The notes beneath the pieces were generated by a model. That model was not told where the DNA came from. It saw only the letters and a list, made by a program, of their open reading frames with translations, and searched no databases. Positions 7,446 to 15,150 of a stretch of DNA of 33,109 nt are shown piece by piece; position 1 is the first letter of the stretch, and each line of letters opens with the position of its first letter. This DNA comes from Saccharomonospora piscinae. Its GTDB lineage: Bacteria; Actinomycetota; Actinomycetes; Mycobacteriales; Pseudonocardiaceae. The position numbers and the translations under genes were made by a program. The stretch spans positions 1-33,109 of the forward strand of contig NZ_VCEK01000008.1 in the NCBI RefSeq assembly GCF_005862235.1, in the 5' to 3' direction.

Positions 7446-7820
7446 GTGACCAGCGCTTACCTCGACGACATAGCCGCGACCCGCAAGGCCCTCGACCAGC
7501 TCAAGTCCGCTGCCGACCTCGCCGGTGTCGGGCAGTGGAAAGAAGACCCCGGCCCCGGGAGACGGCTGTTGGCCTCCGGTCACCCACTCGCGTGGGTGGA
7601 CTGGCAGTCCTACGGCGAATACGTCGCCATGCCCGCGCAACTGTTCCACGGGAACGTCGACGTGATGCGCGAGATTGTCGACCTGTGCTCCGACGCCGTC
7701 GCCAACCACGGCGGAGGGGACGGCTGCCAGGCATCGACCGAGCTCGCCAACGACCTCGTGTGGCGGTTGCGTCGCGTCCTCGCGCCACCGAGGAACTCGC
7801 ATCGGTTCCCTCAGCACTGA
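7446..7820 (+). CDS. Hypothetical protein, 124 aa
   Basis: I prefer GTG 7446, because AGGAG at 7436-7440 lies six bases upstream. An in-frame ATG at 7404 would add 14 residues and could be leaderless. The protein is soluble and mixed helical (DDIAATRKALDQLKSAADL at the start), with a central aromatic stretch (WVDWQSYGEYVAMPAQLF) and a C-terminal helix ending in Arg/His. I see no motif and cannot name a family. It is isolated: it sits upstream of and convergent to the recombinase at 8046. Confidence 0.6.
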   Translation: MTSAYLDDIAATRKALDQLKSAADLAGVGQWKEDPGPGRRLLASGHPLAWVDWQSYGEYVAMPAQLFHGNVDVMREIVDLCSDAVANHGGGDGCQASTELANDLVWRLRRVLAPPRNSHRFPQH

Positions 7821-8045
7821 ACAGCACGACGCCGCCGCACCTCGACGTCACGACCTTGAAGAGCGGCGGCAGAGGTTGAGCACGTGCGGTGCGGGCAGAT
7901 GCGCCACCAGGCAGGTCCGGACCTTCGCCGTGAATGCCGAACACGGCCATCGAGGCAGGTCGTCGCGGTAGTCGACGACGAGTTCGTCGAGCTATTTCCC
8001 TTGGCCGGGGCAGTGCTCATGTGGTCGGTCAGCATCCACACGTGG

Positions 8046-9212
8046 TCATTCGATGCCCCAGTCGGCGTTGCCGGCCGCGAGGGATGCCGACACGGTGTAG
8101 GCGCCGGAGGATGCCAGGCGTGCGGCGTCGGCGAGGTAGCGCTGGGTGGTGGTCAGGCTGGCGTGCCCGAGGTCGTTGCGGATCTGCTCGACGTGGACTC
8201 CCATCGCCGCGGCGTGCACGGCGTAGAAGCGGCGGCACTGGTGGGGGTGGATCGACCCGCGGATCGGGGCGAGTTCAGCGGCCGCGCGGCGGGCCTGCGG
8301 GGTCGTGCCCTTGCGCTCAGCGATCCGGCACAGCCGGGACAGCGTTTGCCGCACCTGTGCCGGCGTGAGGGGCTTGTCGGTGCGGGCGGCGATGAACAGG
8401 GTTTCGTGGCCTCGGCCGCGGCCGGAGGTGTGGCCGGCCACGGTGACCTCGGTTCCGGCGTCGGCCTGGTCGCGTTCGATGAGGTGGGCCTCGACCGAGG
8501 CCAGGGCCGCGTCGGTCAACCGGAGCTGGCGGGTCCGGCCGCCTTTGCCGTGCACGGTGAGCACGCCCTCGCGGCCGGTGCGGTCGATGCTGCCGCGAGT
8601 CAGCGCGCACAGCTCCGCGGCGCGGAGGCCGGTCGACAGCAGCAGCTCGACCATCGCGACGTTGCGCAGCCGGGTCGGCGTCGAGTCCAGTCGCGCCGAC
8701 AGGCGTAGGGCCTGCGCCTGTTCGTAGGTGAGCGCGTGCGTCGGCGAGGACGGCGACGGGGAGCTGATGCCGTGGGCCTTGCGTTCGTCGGTGTCGAGCA
8801 CCTCGGCCATCACGACGTCGGTGAGGCCGCGCTTGCGCATCTCGCGGTACCAGGCAGCGATGGCACCGGCGTAGGACTGGATGGTGGCGTCGGTGCCGCC
8901 GAACTCGCGGATGGTGGCTACCCACGCGCGCATGACATCGACGGTGACGTCGGTGAGCGGGTTCAGACCATGGGACCGGCACCAGGTGAACCACGCGTAG
9001 GAGGGGGTCGGCTTCGCCGCGTTCGGCCGCGTGGTCGGCCCGCGCCAGGTCTGGCGCTCGCGCGGGATGCCCAGGCGGGTGGCGTAGGCGGTCTTGGTGT
9101 GATCCGAGCGGCGGGCCATGAGCCAGCTCATCGTCGGGGCGGCGACGCGTTCGGTCCAGTGGTCGGCGTCGACGTGCTCGACGGTGGCGGTGTGGGGGGC
9201 CAGAGCGGTCAC
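8046..9212 (-). CDS. Tyrosine recombinase/integrase (XerC/D-like)
   Basis: This 388-residue protein starts with GTG after GGGAGAA. The N-terminal core-binding domain spans about 20-135 (WFTWCRSHGLNP, IAAWYREMRKRG). The catalytic domain has R197 (STGLRAAEL), K223 (HGKGGRTRQLRL), H324 and R327 (HPHQCRRFYAVH), H350 (LGH) and Y359 (TTTQRYL), so the active-site set looks complete. It catalyses site-specific strand exchange through a covalent 3'-phosphotyrosine link. Plausible jobs are resolving plasmid multimers or integrating the element. A 26-bp palindrome with recombinase-core geometry lies 30 bp upstream of its start. Size and motifs are typical of the family. Confidence 0.93.
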   Translation of the reverse strand: MTALAPHTATVEHVDADHWTERVAAPTMSWLMARRSDHTKTAYATRLGIPRERQTWRGPTTRPNAAKPTPSYAWFTWCRSHGLNPLTDVTVDVMRAWVATIREFGGTDATIQSYAGAIAAWYREMRKRGLTDVVMAEVLDTDERKAHGISSPSPSSPTHALTYEQAQALRLSARLDSTPTRLRNVAMVELLLSTGLRAAELCALTRGSIDRTGREGVLTVHGKGGRTRQLRLTDAALASVEAHLIERDQADAGTEVTVAGHTSGRGRGHETLFIAARTDKPLTPAQVRQTLSRLCRIAERKGTTPQARRAAAELAPIRGSIHPHQCRRFYAVHAAAMGVHVEQIRNDLGHASLTTTQRYLADAARLASSGAYTVSASLAAGNADWGIE

Positions 9213-9241
9213 GGATGTTCTCCCAGCCAGCGAGTCAAAAA

Positions 9242-9267
9242 CCTCTTATACGCCATGTTATAAGAGG
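9242..9267. repeat. Core-like site for a tyrosine recombinase, or operator
   Basis: The perfect nine-base arms CCTCTTATA and TATAAGAGG flank an eight-base centre (CGCCATGT). That geometry matches Xer/integrase core sites. It lies just upstream of the recombinase gene, so an autoregulatory operator is the alternative. Confidence 0.55.
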
Positions 9268-9399
9268 ATTACACCGGCGCTCGAACCAGCCCAGTTACCC
9301 ATGCGAACCCGACGACCGAAGCACCGCACCGGCCCGTAGACAGCCTCGCTACCGCGACGGCACGTGACTCAACCGCCTGGTGCGGGCGATACTGCGGCC

Positions 9400-9643
9400 A
9401 TGAGCGCACCCCCACCCCCAGCTCACCCACCTCGACGCCGCCGAGTTCGCGGCCGCGCAGCACGCCCTGTTCTCCGGACGGAACCTGCAGGTCGGCACCG
9501 GTCGCGCGGTGCACGCCGTGGAGTGGGTGTCGTGGGCAGAAGTGGAGACGCTACCCATGCCCGCCTGCCGCACGGGTGGGCCGGGTACGGCGTCAGCGGG
9601 GACGGTCGCCCGACACACCCCCGGTGAGCTGCACCTTTTCTGA
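9400..9643 (+). pseudogene. Frameshifted paralogue of the gene at 14310
   Basis: A frame at 9404-9643 encodes DAAEFAAAQHALFSGRNLQV followed by a segment with HAVEWVSW and PMPACR. It aligns clearly with the intact protein at 14310 (DPAAFAAAQEALFTGQNLHV, HAVDWVPW, PAPACR). The only start (ATG 9400) is in another frame and reads MSAPPPP into a C-rich tract; one base fewer there would join the two. The C-terminal CRRCRR segment of the paralogue is also replaced. It is either a pseudogene or a sequencing slip in the homopolymer. Confidence 0.6.
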
Positions 9644-9824
9644 AAGATCTCCTCAGGCTGCCTGTCCCAGCTGGTGAGCCTTCCACGGCCGATCCCATGC
9701 ACGTGGGCGAGATCGTCGCTCTAAAGCCGAATGGGAGTCTCGATCTGATGTGGAAGGTCGTCACCCGCGCCTGGGCCGCGGGAACCAGGAGTTGGGTGCG
9801 GCTGCACCCTGAAAGGATATCCCG

Positions 9825-10394
9825 GTGCCCACCACCGCCCAGCTGGTGCGCCAGCTCGCCACTGCCCGCCAGAAACGCACCAACGAGATCACCATCCAGT
9901 CGCTGATCCACCACGTGCTGGCCGACCCCGCCCTGGGCCTGGGCCGCATCACGCTGGAATATCCTCTGCCCGGCGGCCGCCGCATCGACCTCTACGCCGG
10001 GCGCCTGGCGGTGGAGGTCAAACGCGACTTGCGCCCAGCCGGTGCGCTGGGCCGTGCGGCTGAGCAGGTGGGCGGCTACCTGCACGCCCTGCACACCACC
10101 ACCCACCGCCACCACATCGGGGTCGTCACTGACGGCGTCCAGTGGTTTGCCTACCAGCGCGACGGCAGCACCCTGCGGCTGGTGGGCCGCCACACCGTGC
10201 GCCACGGCCTGCCAGAGCACGAGGCGCAACGCCTGATCGAGTGGCTCAACCACATGCACACCACCCGCCCCCGAGCCACGCCAGTAGCCAAACCAAAGAG
10301 CACGTCAAGCCTCAGCGGCGACACCTGGTTCGTGCTGCTGGTGTTCACAATCCTGCTGCTGCTGGCGCGGCAACTGCAACTCTGGTTGGGCTGA
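9825..10394 (+). CDS. Membrane-anchored PD-(D/E)XK nuclease-like protein
   Basis: This 189-residue protein starts at GTG 9825 with GAAAGGA at 9810-9816. Residues 45-68 show the restriction-endonuclease-fold pattern: Glu45, Asp55 (RRIDLYAG), then E64-x-K66 in LAVEVKRD. This is followed by a helix (GRAAEQVGGYLHAL) and a strand (HIGVVTDGVQWFAY), as in the PD-(D/E)XK core. The last about 20 residues are one hydrophobic span (TWFVLLVFTILLLL). A nuclease fold tethered to the membrane at its C-terminus is uncommon. It might act on incoming DNA at the cell envelope; that role is inference. The gene stands alone, without a methyltransferase next to it. Confidence 0.65.
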   Translation: MPTTAQLVRQLATARQKRTNEITIQSLIHHVLADPALGLGRITLEYPLPGGRRIDLYAGRLAVEVKRDLRPAGALGRAAEQVGGYLHALHTTTHRHHIGVVTDGVQWFAYQRDGSTLRLVGRHTVRHGLPEHEAQRLIEWLNHMHTTRPRATPVAKPKSTSSLSGDTWFVLLVFTILLLLARQLQLWLG

Positions 10395-10458
10395 ACAGCA
10401 GAGCACTGACTCGCCGTTTGGCGAGCACGCGGTGTTGAGCATCTACATACTGATCGTC

Positions 10459-10698
10459 ATGACTGACGACGAGAGCTACGACCTCACCGACCCGGTCGAC
10501 GTGGCCGCGCTGGCCTTCGACCACTCCGACGGCGTCATCATCGGCGACGTCGCAACCATCCAGTCCTACGTCGACCGTGACGCCGACGGAAACCTCATCG
10601 TCGACGTCTACTCCTCGAACCTGCACCTCGAAGGCGGCGGCACCTTCCGCTACCGGATCGAGCACGTCGGCCCCGCGCCAGAACCCCCGACGTCCTGA
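10459..10698 (+). CDS. Small acidic hypothetical protein, 79 aa
   Basis: I place the start at ATG 10459. A TACATACT box at 10444-10451 lies close enough that the transcript probably begins at or just before this ATG (leaderless). An upstream in-frame extension has no ribosome site. The protein is acidic (MTDDESYDLTDPVDVAALAF) with a beta-rich second half (YRIEHVG). No family recognised. It is a single gene after the membrane nuclease. Confidence 0.65.
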   Translation: MTDDESYDLTDPVDVAALAFDHSDGVIIGDVATIQSYVDRDADGNLIVDVYSSNLHLEGGGTFRYRIEHVGPAPEPPTS

Positions 10699-10891
10699 GG
10701 GGTCTCCACCCGCACCCCACCAGACCGCAGGAGGAGATGCGGGCGCCCATGCCCTGCCCACTGCGTCGTGTCCGACTCCGGTGGACACGAGTTGCGGCCT
10801 GATCGGGGCCGGCATGTCGGGGTGGTGTCCTACGTGATCGGGGTGTGATCGATACTGGGAGTGGTCGGCCTGCCTTGTCCCCGGGTGGCGT
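10699..10891. other. Intergenic region before the first small membrane-peptide gene
   Basis: No supported gene. It presumably holds the promoter for the hairpin leader at 10892. I could not pick a confident -35/-10 pair. Confidence 0.35.
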
Positions 10892-10929
10892 CGTCCGTCT
10901 CTCAGGCCTGGAGACGGACGAGTCTCCAG
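10892..10929 (+). promoter_or_regulatory. Leader with two mutually exclusive hairpins
   Basis: Hairpin 1 pairs CGTCCGTCTC (10892-10901) with GAGACGGACG (10911-10920) perfectly. Hairpin 2 pairs CTGGAGAC (10908-10915) with GTCTCCAG (10922-10929) perfectly. They share bases 10911-10915, so only one can form. The ribosome site (GAAAGGAAGG) and the ATG of the 42-residue membrane peptide follow at once. The layout suggests translational or transcriptional control of that peptide. Confidence 0.65.
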
Positions 10930-10943
10930 AGAAAGGAAGGCCG

Positions 10944-11072
10944 ATGTCGAAGAAAAACGAGGGAAGACCACCTGCTCTGGTGCTCAAGTTCAGTGTTGAA
11001 CTGAACACCAGAGCGATGGCGGTCCTCAGTACCTCACTCGGCATCCTGGTGACCAGCCTCTTGGCCGGGTGA
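10944..11072 (+). CDS. Small single-span membrane peptide, 42 aa
   Basis: ATG 10944 is preceded by GAAAGGAAGG. The peptide has a basic N-terminus (MSKKNEGRPP) and one hydrophobic segment (about residues 24-41, MAVLSTSLGILVTSLLAG), so it is predicted to insert in the membrane. It is enclosed by a structured leader (10892-10929) and a terminator (11079-11115), so it forms a free-standing unit of about 220 bp. A second unit of the same design lies at 14875-15150. Small hydrophobic peptides under hairpin control recall type I toxins or membrane-acting regulators, but I find no sequence match to a known one. Confidence 0.6.
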   Translation: MSKKNEGRPPALVLKFSVELNTRAMAVLSTSLGILVTSLLAG

Positions 11073-11078
11073 GGTCCG

Positions 11079-11115
11079 GTGGGGTTCCGTGCATGCGCGG
11101 GACCCCACTTCTTTT
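11079..11115 (+). terminator. Rho-independent terminator
   Basis: GTGGGGTTCC pairs with GGGACCCCAC (one wobble), followed by TTCTTTT. It lies six bases after the stop of the membrane peptide. Confidence 0.88.
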
Positions 11116-11390
11116 CCCAAGGTGCCTCGGGCCTGGCGACCGTTGGAACCATTGCAACATTGTGCAGCCAGGGTATCTGTGATGTAGCCAGCCTGGTTAC
11201 TCGGGCCTGGTGGACGCCTTGGGTGGCTCACGGTCATCCGCGCGCTCGGCGTCGACGCCAGCGACTCCCGCACAGGGTCGATCGGGCTGGTCGGTGACAC
11301 CGGTGCCGCAGCCTGCGCGGTATGAACGAATTCCTGCGTGATCGGAGCTGCGGTGGCCCGCTGTGTCGGCCCTGTCGGCACAATCGTGTG
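11116..11390. other. Intergenic region without a supported gene
   Basis: About 275 bp. Frames here lack ribosome sites and resemble shadows. A CACAAT box at about 11380 may be the -10 of a leaderless promoter for the DUF3800-like gene. Confidence 0.35.
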
Positions 11391-11993
11391 ATGCCGCCCG
11401 AGACACCCAGCGCTCATACTCCGGCACCGTGTGCGTACGGCGACGAGTCGTTCCAGGAAGCGCACACCGGCGGCTACTACGTCGTGGCGGCCGCGGTGTT
11501 CGCCCCCAACGCCGTCGACGTCGCCCGCGAGGTACTGCTCGACCTCTATGGGCGGCGGGACGGCAAGCTGCACTGGAACGAGATGGCCCCGGTCAGGCAG
11601 CGGGCGGCGGTCAAGCAGTTGGCGGAGCTGGAAGCTCTGCATCTGGTCGTGGTGGGCGGCCCGGTGCCGCCCCGACGTCAGGAACGCGCGCGGGCGCGCT
11701 GTCTGCACCAGCTGGTGCTGGAGCTGCACGGCTACGGTGTCGAGCGGCTGCTGCTGGAGAGCCGTACCCGCGTGCTTAACGCCCGGGACATCGCCACCGT
11801 GCAGGGCGCGCGGTTCGCCTTGCCCAAGGGCAGCCGGTTCGTCATCGACCATGTACCCGGACCGGCCGAGCCGCTGCTGTGGGCGGCCGACCTGGTGGCC
11901 GGCGCGGTGCGCGCCCACCGACAGGGCGATCCGGAGTGCCGGGCCCTGCTGGAGCACTGCGTCTACGAGCTCGACGTCGACACCGGCTGCTGA
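11391..11993 (+). CDS. DUF3800-like protein (RNase H-fold), copy 1
   Basis: This 200-residue protein begins (ATG 11391, probably leaderless) shortly before the family's first strand with its acidic pair: D18-E19 in CAYGDESFQ, followed by GGYYVVAAAVF. Next comes the KLHWNEM block with its conserved His, and near the C-terminus the acidic helix LLWAADLVAGAV. DUF3800 proteins are predicted RNase H-like metal-dependent enzymes, common in mobile and defence regions; their substrate is not established. A second divergent member follows at 12379. The open frame extends upstream to 11322, but that part is poor in protein features. Confidence 0.72.
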   Translation: MPPETPSAHTPAPCAYGDESFQEAHTGGYYVVAAAVFAPNAVDVAREVLLDLYGRRDGKLHWNEMAPVRQRAAVKQLAELEALHLVVVGGPVPPRRQERARARCLHQLVLELHGYGVERLLLESRTRVLNARDIATVQGARFALPKGSRFVIDHVPGPAEPLLWAADLVAGAVRAHRQGDPECRALLEHCVYELDVDTGC

Positions 11994-12378
11994 GCACGGG
12001 CACGACTCCCGGGTCGGGCACTTTCGGGCCGGTCTGGGCAGAACTGGGCCCAGGGCCGTATAGTTGGGCACAGCAGTTCGCCACCGTGGGTGGCGGGCGA
12101 GTCGCCAGGCCAGGTGCTGCCGGGGGTAGACCCGGACCCTGGCCTGACGCATATCCAGGGTCCTTCACTACAGCAGCCCTGCCTTTGCGATCCCAGCATG
12201 TCGCCTCTTCTGGGCGGGTCTGTACCCGTCCGCGACTTGCCGTGTTAAGCGTTATACGGATCAACTGTGCAGGGAATATAGCGGCGCTGAAGCGTGTGGC
12301 AGCGGTTGGCTCCGGCTCGCCGCACAGGCCGTGCCGTTGATCGACAGCAGCAGGAACGCGGGCATATAGCACGCTAGC
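11994..12378. other. Intergenic region between the two DUF3800-like genes
   Basis: About 385 bp with no supported gene. It holds a GC-rich dyad (AGGCCAGGT near 12110 against ACCCTGGCCT near 12142) and the 11-mer AAGCGTTATAC at 12247-12257. That 11-mer recurs at 15374-15384. A TATAGC box at 12364-12369 fits a leaderless promoter for the next gene. Confidence 0.4.
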
Positions 12379-13026
12379 GTGGGACGGGTGACTCTTGATC
12401 AGACCTCTGTCCCGGGCACCCGGGCATATCCCCTGCGGCACAGACCCCGCCACAAGCCAGTCTGTGTCCAGAGGACCCGGCACCCTGCACCAACACTTGC
12501 TCCGCCCGCCGCTCACGTGTTCGTCGACGAGACCAAACGCCCGAACCTGCTGCTGACCGCAGCCGCGCTCCCACCCCAGCAGGTGGCCAGCGCCCGGCGG
12601 GTACTGCGTGGCCTGGTCCTGCCCGGGCAGCGGCGGCTGCATCTGGTCAAGGAAAGCCCGGCCCGGCGCAAGCAGATCCTCGACGCCATCACCGAACTCG
12701 ACCCGACGGTGGCCGTCTACGACGCCGCGCAGCACCCCCGCCGTCGGCAACGCGAAGCATGCCTGCAGGCCCTGGTCACCGACCTCTCCGCCACCAACGC
12801 CGCACGCGTGATACTCGAACTGGACGAGGTCGTACGCGACATCGACCGGAATGTGCTCTACCGCCGCGTCCGCGAAACCGGCGCCACCGACCTGAGATAC
12901 GAGCACCTGCGCGCCCACGAAGAACCCCTGCTGGCCATCCCCGACGCCATCGCCTGGTGCTGGAGCCGCGGCGGCGCATGGCAAGCCCGCGTCCACGAGC
13001 TCGTCGACACCATCCGAACCGTATAG
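12379..13026 (+). CDS. DUF3800-like protein (RNase H-fold), copy 2
   Basis: This 215-residue protein starts at GTG 12379, about ten bases after a TATAGC box (leaderless). A basic, Pro-rich stretch of about 45 residues precedes the conserved part. Motifs parallel copy 1: D50-E51 in HVFVDETKR, then LLTAAALPP, the LHLVKESPARR block where copy 1 has LHWNEMAPVRQ, a strand-helix region (RVILELDEVVRDIDRNVLYR), and the C-terminal acidic segment LLAIPDAIAWCW. I infer the same RNase H-like fold. The two copies are diverged enough to be old duplicates or partners rather than a recent duplication. Confidence 0.65.
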   Translation: MGRVTLDQTSVPGTRAYPLRHRPRHKPVCVQRTRHPAPTLAPPAAHVFVDETKRPNLLLTAAALPPQQVASARRVLRGLVLPGQRRLHLVKESPARRKQILDAITELDPTVAVYDAAQHPRRRQREACLQALVTDLSATNAARVILELDEVVRDIDRNVLYRRVRETGATDLRYEHLRAHEEPLLAIPDAIAWCWSRGGAWQARVHELVDTIRTV

Positions 13027-13252
13027 CTCAGCCGGCCCGCAGCCGAGGTCGATGTGCAGAGCGCGAAACCCGGCCCGTCGACCGTCCGGAAGGCTGCCGG
13101 GTCCACGACTTCACCGCCCTACTGGACGATGCACACCCGAGACTAGCCCGGCGGTCCGGAACACACCACATACGCTTGCGCGGGTAATGATGTTGCCGAA
13201 CTGAGTCTGCCTCGAAGCTCAATCGCCGACGAGCGGCATTTAAGTTCGGCCT

Positions 13253-14251
13253 ATGAGCGCTGACAGCGCAGGTGACGACCCCGGCCTGCACTTCCCACCC
13301 GTGGTCAACGGGGTCGACTTCCTCGACAGCGCGATCGAGAATCTGCTGCATTCAGACGATCCCCGGAAGCTGAAGTACGCAGTCCTCCACTTGCAGGCCG
13401 CCGTTGAGATTTTGCTGAAGGTGCGGCTCCAACGGGAGGGGATCGCGCACGTCTTCGCCGACCCCTCTCAAGCTGACGAGAGCAAGCTCGCGCACGGCAA
13501 GTTCATCAGCGTCTCCTGGAGGCAAGCCGTAACACGGCTGGAGAGGGTAGCCGGCGTGTGCTTGTCGAAGGGCGAGCAAAAGTCGTTGCAACGTCTGAGC
13601 GACGAGCGGAACAAGCTGCAGCACTTCGGCTCAACCGCCGATCGAAACGTGATCACCTCCTGCGCAGGCGATGCGCTGAACGTCACGTCGGAGTTCATCC
13701 ATAATCACCTCCTGCCTGAGGCACCACCCGACGAAGTGGAATCGTTGAAGCGGGCCCAAGTCCTCATCGACGGCGCGCGCACCGAGATCGAGGACTTCCG
13801 CAAGGCACGGATGAAGGCCATCGCGCCCGAACTTGAAGCATGGCCAGGACTCATCCTGAACTGCCCCGAATGCACCCAACTGGCCTGGACCTTCGCACCC
13901 GAGGACGAGAACTGGTGCCGGTTCTGCCGCCACGACTGGAGCCAAGACGACGGGCACGAAATCGCGGAGCTGTACGCCGAGAACGTGCTGGACGAGTCCC
14001 AACACCTGGCTGCGCAAGGACGAGATAGCTGGTCGGTCTCCCTGTGCCCGGTGTGTGACGATACGGCTTTCGTCGATGTCTACACCCGCGATCACACTGA
14101 TGAGCCCCTTGGCATCTGCTTCGCGTGCGGCCTCACGGCGACAGCCGACCGGCGAGCCTCGTGCGGAGGCTGCGGCCGCACGACATTGGACCGGGACGAT
14201 CTCATGCTGTGCCCAGGCTGTCTGCAGTACCGCATGGACAAGGACCCATAA
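13253..14251 (+). CDS. HEPN-motif protein with C-terminal zinc ribbons, 332 aa
   Basis: The ATG at 13253 opens a frame of three apparent parts. The N-terminal helical domain (about 20-150) contains LKYAVLHLQAAVEILLKVRL and ends in DERNKLQHFG. The R119-x4-H124 arrangement fits the Rx4-6H active-site motif of HEPN ribonucleases. A linker helix follows (about 165-200). The C-terminal part carries repeated Cys pairs (NCPECTQ, WCRFC, LCPVC, ICFACG, SCGGCG, LCPGC), read as three zinc ribbons. HEPN domains act as RNases in toxin-antitoxin, abortive infection and CRISPR accessory proteins. Its base composition is less GC-biased than its neighbours, hinting at separate acquisition. Function as an RNase is inference. 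Confidence 0.6.
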   Translation: MSADSAGDDPGLHFPPVVNGVDFLDSAIENLLHSDDPRKLKYAVLHLQAAVEILLKVRLQREGIAHVFADPSQADESKLAHGKFISVSWRQAVTRLERVAGVCLSKGEQKSLQRLSDERNKLQHFGSTADRNVITSCAGDALNVTSEFIHNHLLPEAPPDEVESLKRAQVLIDGARTEIEDFRKARMKAIAPELEAWPGLILNCPECTQLAWTFAPEDENWCRFCRHDWSQDDGHEIAELYAENVLDESQHLAAQGRDSWSVSLCPVCDDTAFVDVYTRDHTDEPLGICFACGLTATADRRASCGGCGRTTLDRDDLMLCPGCLQYRMDKDP

Positions 14252-14309
14252 ACGGCAGCACCGGTCCACAGCTTCCGCCAGGCCGATGTCGGCGCCCATA
14301 CTGGGCCCT

Positions 14310-14612
14310 ATGGCCACGCCCGAGTTGGACTACCACGCTGATCCCGCGGCGTTCGCCGCCGCGCAGGAGGCGCTGTTCACGGGCCAGAATCTGCACGTCG
14401 GTTCCTCACGGGTCGCGCACGCGGTGGACTGGGTGCCCTGGATCAACGGGCTACGACTCCCGGCGCCAGCGTGTCGGCAGGGCTTCGCCGGGCACGGCGC
14501 CCTGGGCGAACTGCGCCCCACCACACTGCCGGTGTCGTGCCGCCGCTGCCGCCGTCTGCGCGGCCTGTACAACGACGGTGAGCAGCCCGCGTTGTTCGCC
14601 CTGCCGGACTGA
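14310..14612 (+). CDS. Small hypothetical protein, 100 aa
   Basis: ATG 14310 starts a protein with DPAAFAAAQEALFTGQNLHV, HAVDWVPW, PAPACR and a C-terminal SCRRCRRLRG. The three cysteines may hold a metal. A frameshifted paralogue sits at 9400-9643, so this type of gene has been duplicated on the element. No clear ribosome site lies before the ATG; the transcript may be leaderless. I recognise no named family. Confidence 0.65.
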   Translation: MATPELDYHADPAAFAAAQEALFTGQNLHVGSSRVAHAVDWVPWINGLRLPAPACRQGFAGHGALGELRPTTLPVSCRRCRRLRGLYNDGEQPALFALPD

Positions 14613-14874
14613 GACCGGACTGCGGTCCTCGGGGCTCAGGTCAGTCGGCACCGCTGTTCGTAGCATGCCAGGCCTGTTTCAGACCCCTGCCGATGCGGTC
14701 GTCAACGAGCGCATCGTTATACTTCTGTGGCCGAGCCGACGGTGCGCCGCGAAAAGCCTAGTCGGTTTCTCACGCCGACACGAGGCCACTGACCTCGGCA
14801 AACAGCACAATCGGGGGTGGTGAATGGCACACGAGGCTGATACGGAATACTGAATCTGCTGCTCCTCCCTCGCG
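14613..14874. other. Intergenic region before the second small membrane-peptide gene
   Basis: About 260 bp with no supported gene. It contains a GTTATAC box near 14715 that could be a -10 element. Confidence 0.35.
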
Positions 14875-14907
14875 GTGTCCGCCTCAGCACAGGGCTGAGA
14901 CGGACAC
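14875..14907 (+). promoter_or_regulatory. Leader hairpin of the second small membrane-peptide gene
   Basis: GTGTCCGCCTCAG pairs with CTGAGACGGACAC with one mismatch. An alternative, shorter pairing (CACAG with CTGTG, 14889-14912) shares part of it. The ribosome site GGAAGGAG follows. The arrangement matches the leader at 10892-10929. Confidence 0.6.
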
Positions 14908-14924
14908 TGTGGGAAGGAGTTAAT

Positions 14925-15110
14925 TTGTCCACATCGGACGAAGAAGAAGGCTGGGACGACGACGGCCTCGACGAACGCTACGCACTCGTCGAGGTGCGCT
15001 CAGACGGAGTGGTAATCCGCCTGAGTCGCAGGGCGCTGGCGTATGCCGCCGCCGCCGTCGCTACCAGTCTGCCGCTTGGCGTCGAAGTTCTGACACATAT
15101 CGCCAAGTAG
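14925..15110 (+). CDS. Small single-span membrane protein, 61 aa
   Basis: TTG start at 14925, fixed by GGAAGGAG at 14912-14919. The N-terminal half is strongly acidic (MSTSDEEEGWDDDGLDERY), followed by a short basic segment (RLSRRA). The C-terminal third is one hydrophobic span (LAYAAAAVATSLPLGVEVL). The gene sits between a leader hairpin (14875-14907) and a terminal hairpin (15117-15150), like the 42-residue peptide at 10944, although the peptides themselves are not alike. Function is unknown. Confidence 0.65.
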   Translation: MSTSDEEEGWDDDGLDERYALVEVRSDGVVIRLSRRALAYAAAAVATSLPLGVEVLTHIAK

Positions 15111-15116
15111 CAGGTC

Positions 15117-15150
15117 GACTGGGGCTCTCCGTAATTGGAGGGCCCCAGTC
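15117..15150 (+). terminator. Terminal hairpin
   Basis: GACTGGGGC pairs with GCCCCAGTC, with a CTCC/GGAG inner stem. It begins seven bases after the stop. There is no T-run. Confidence 0.6.
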
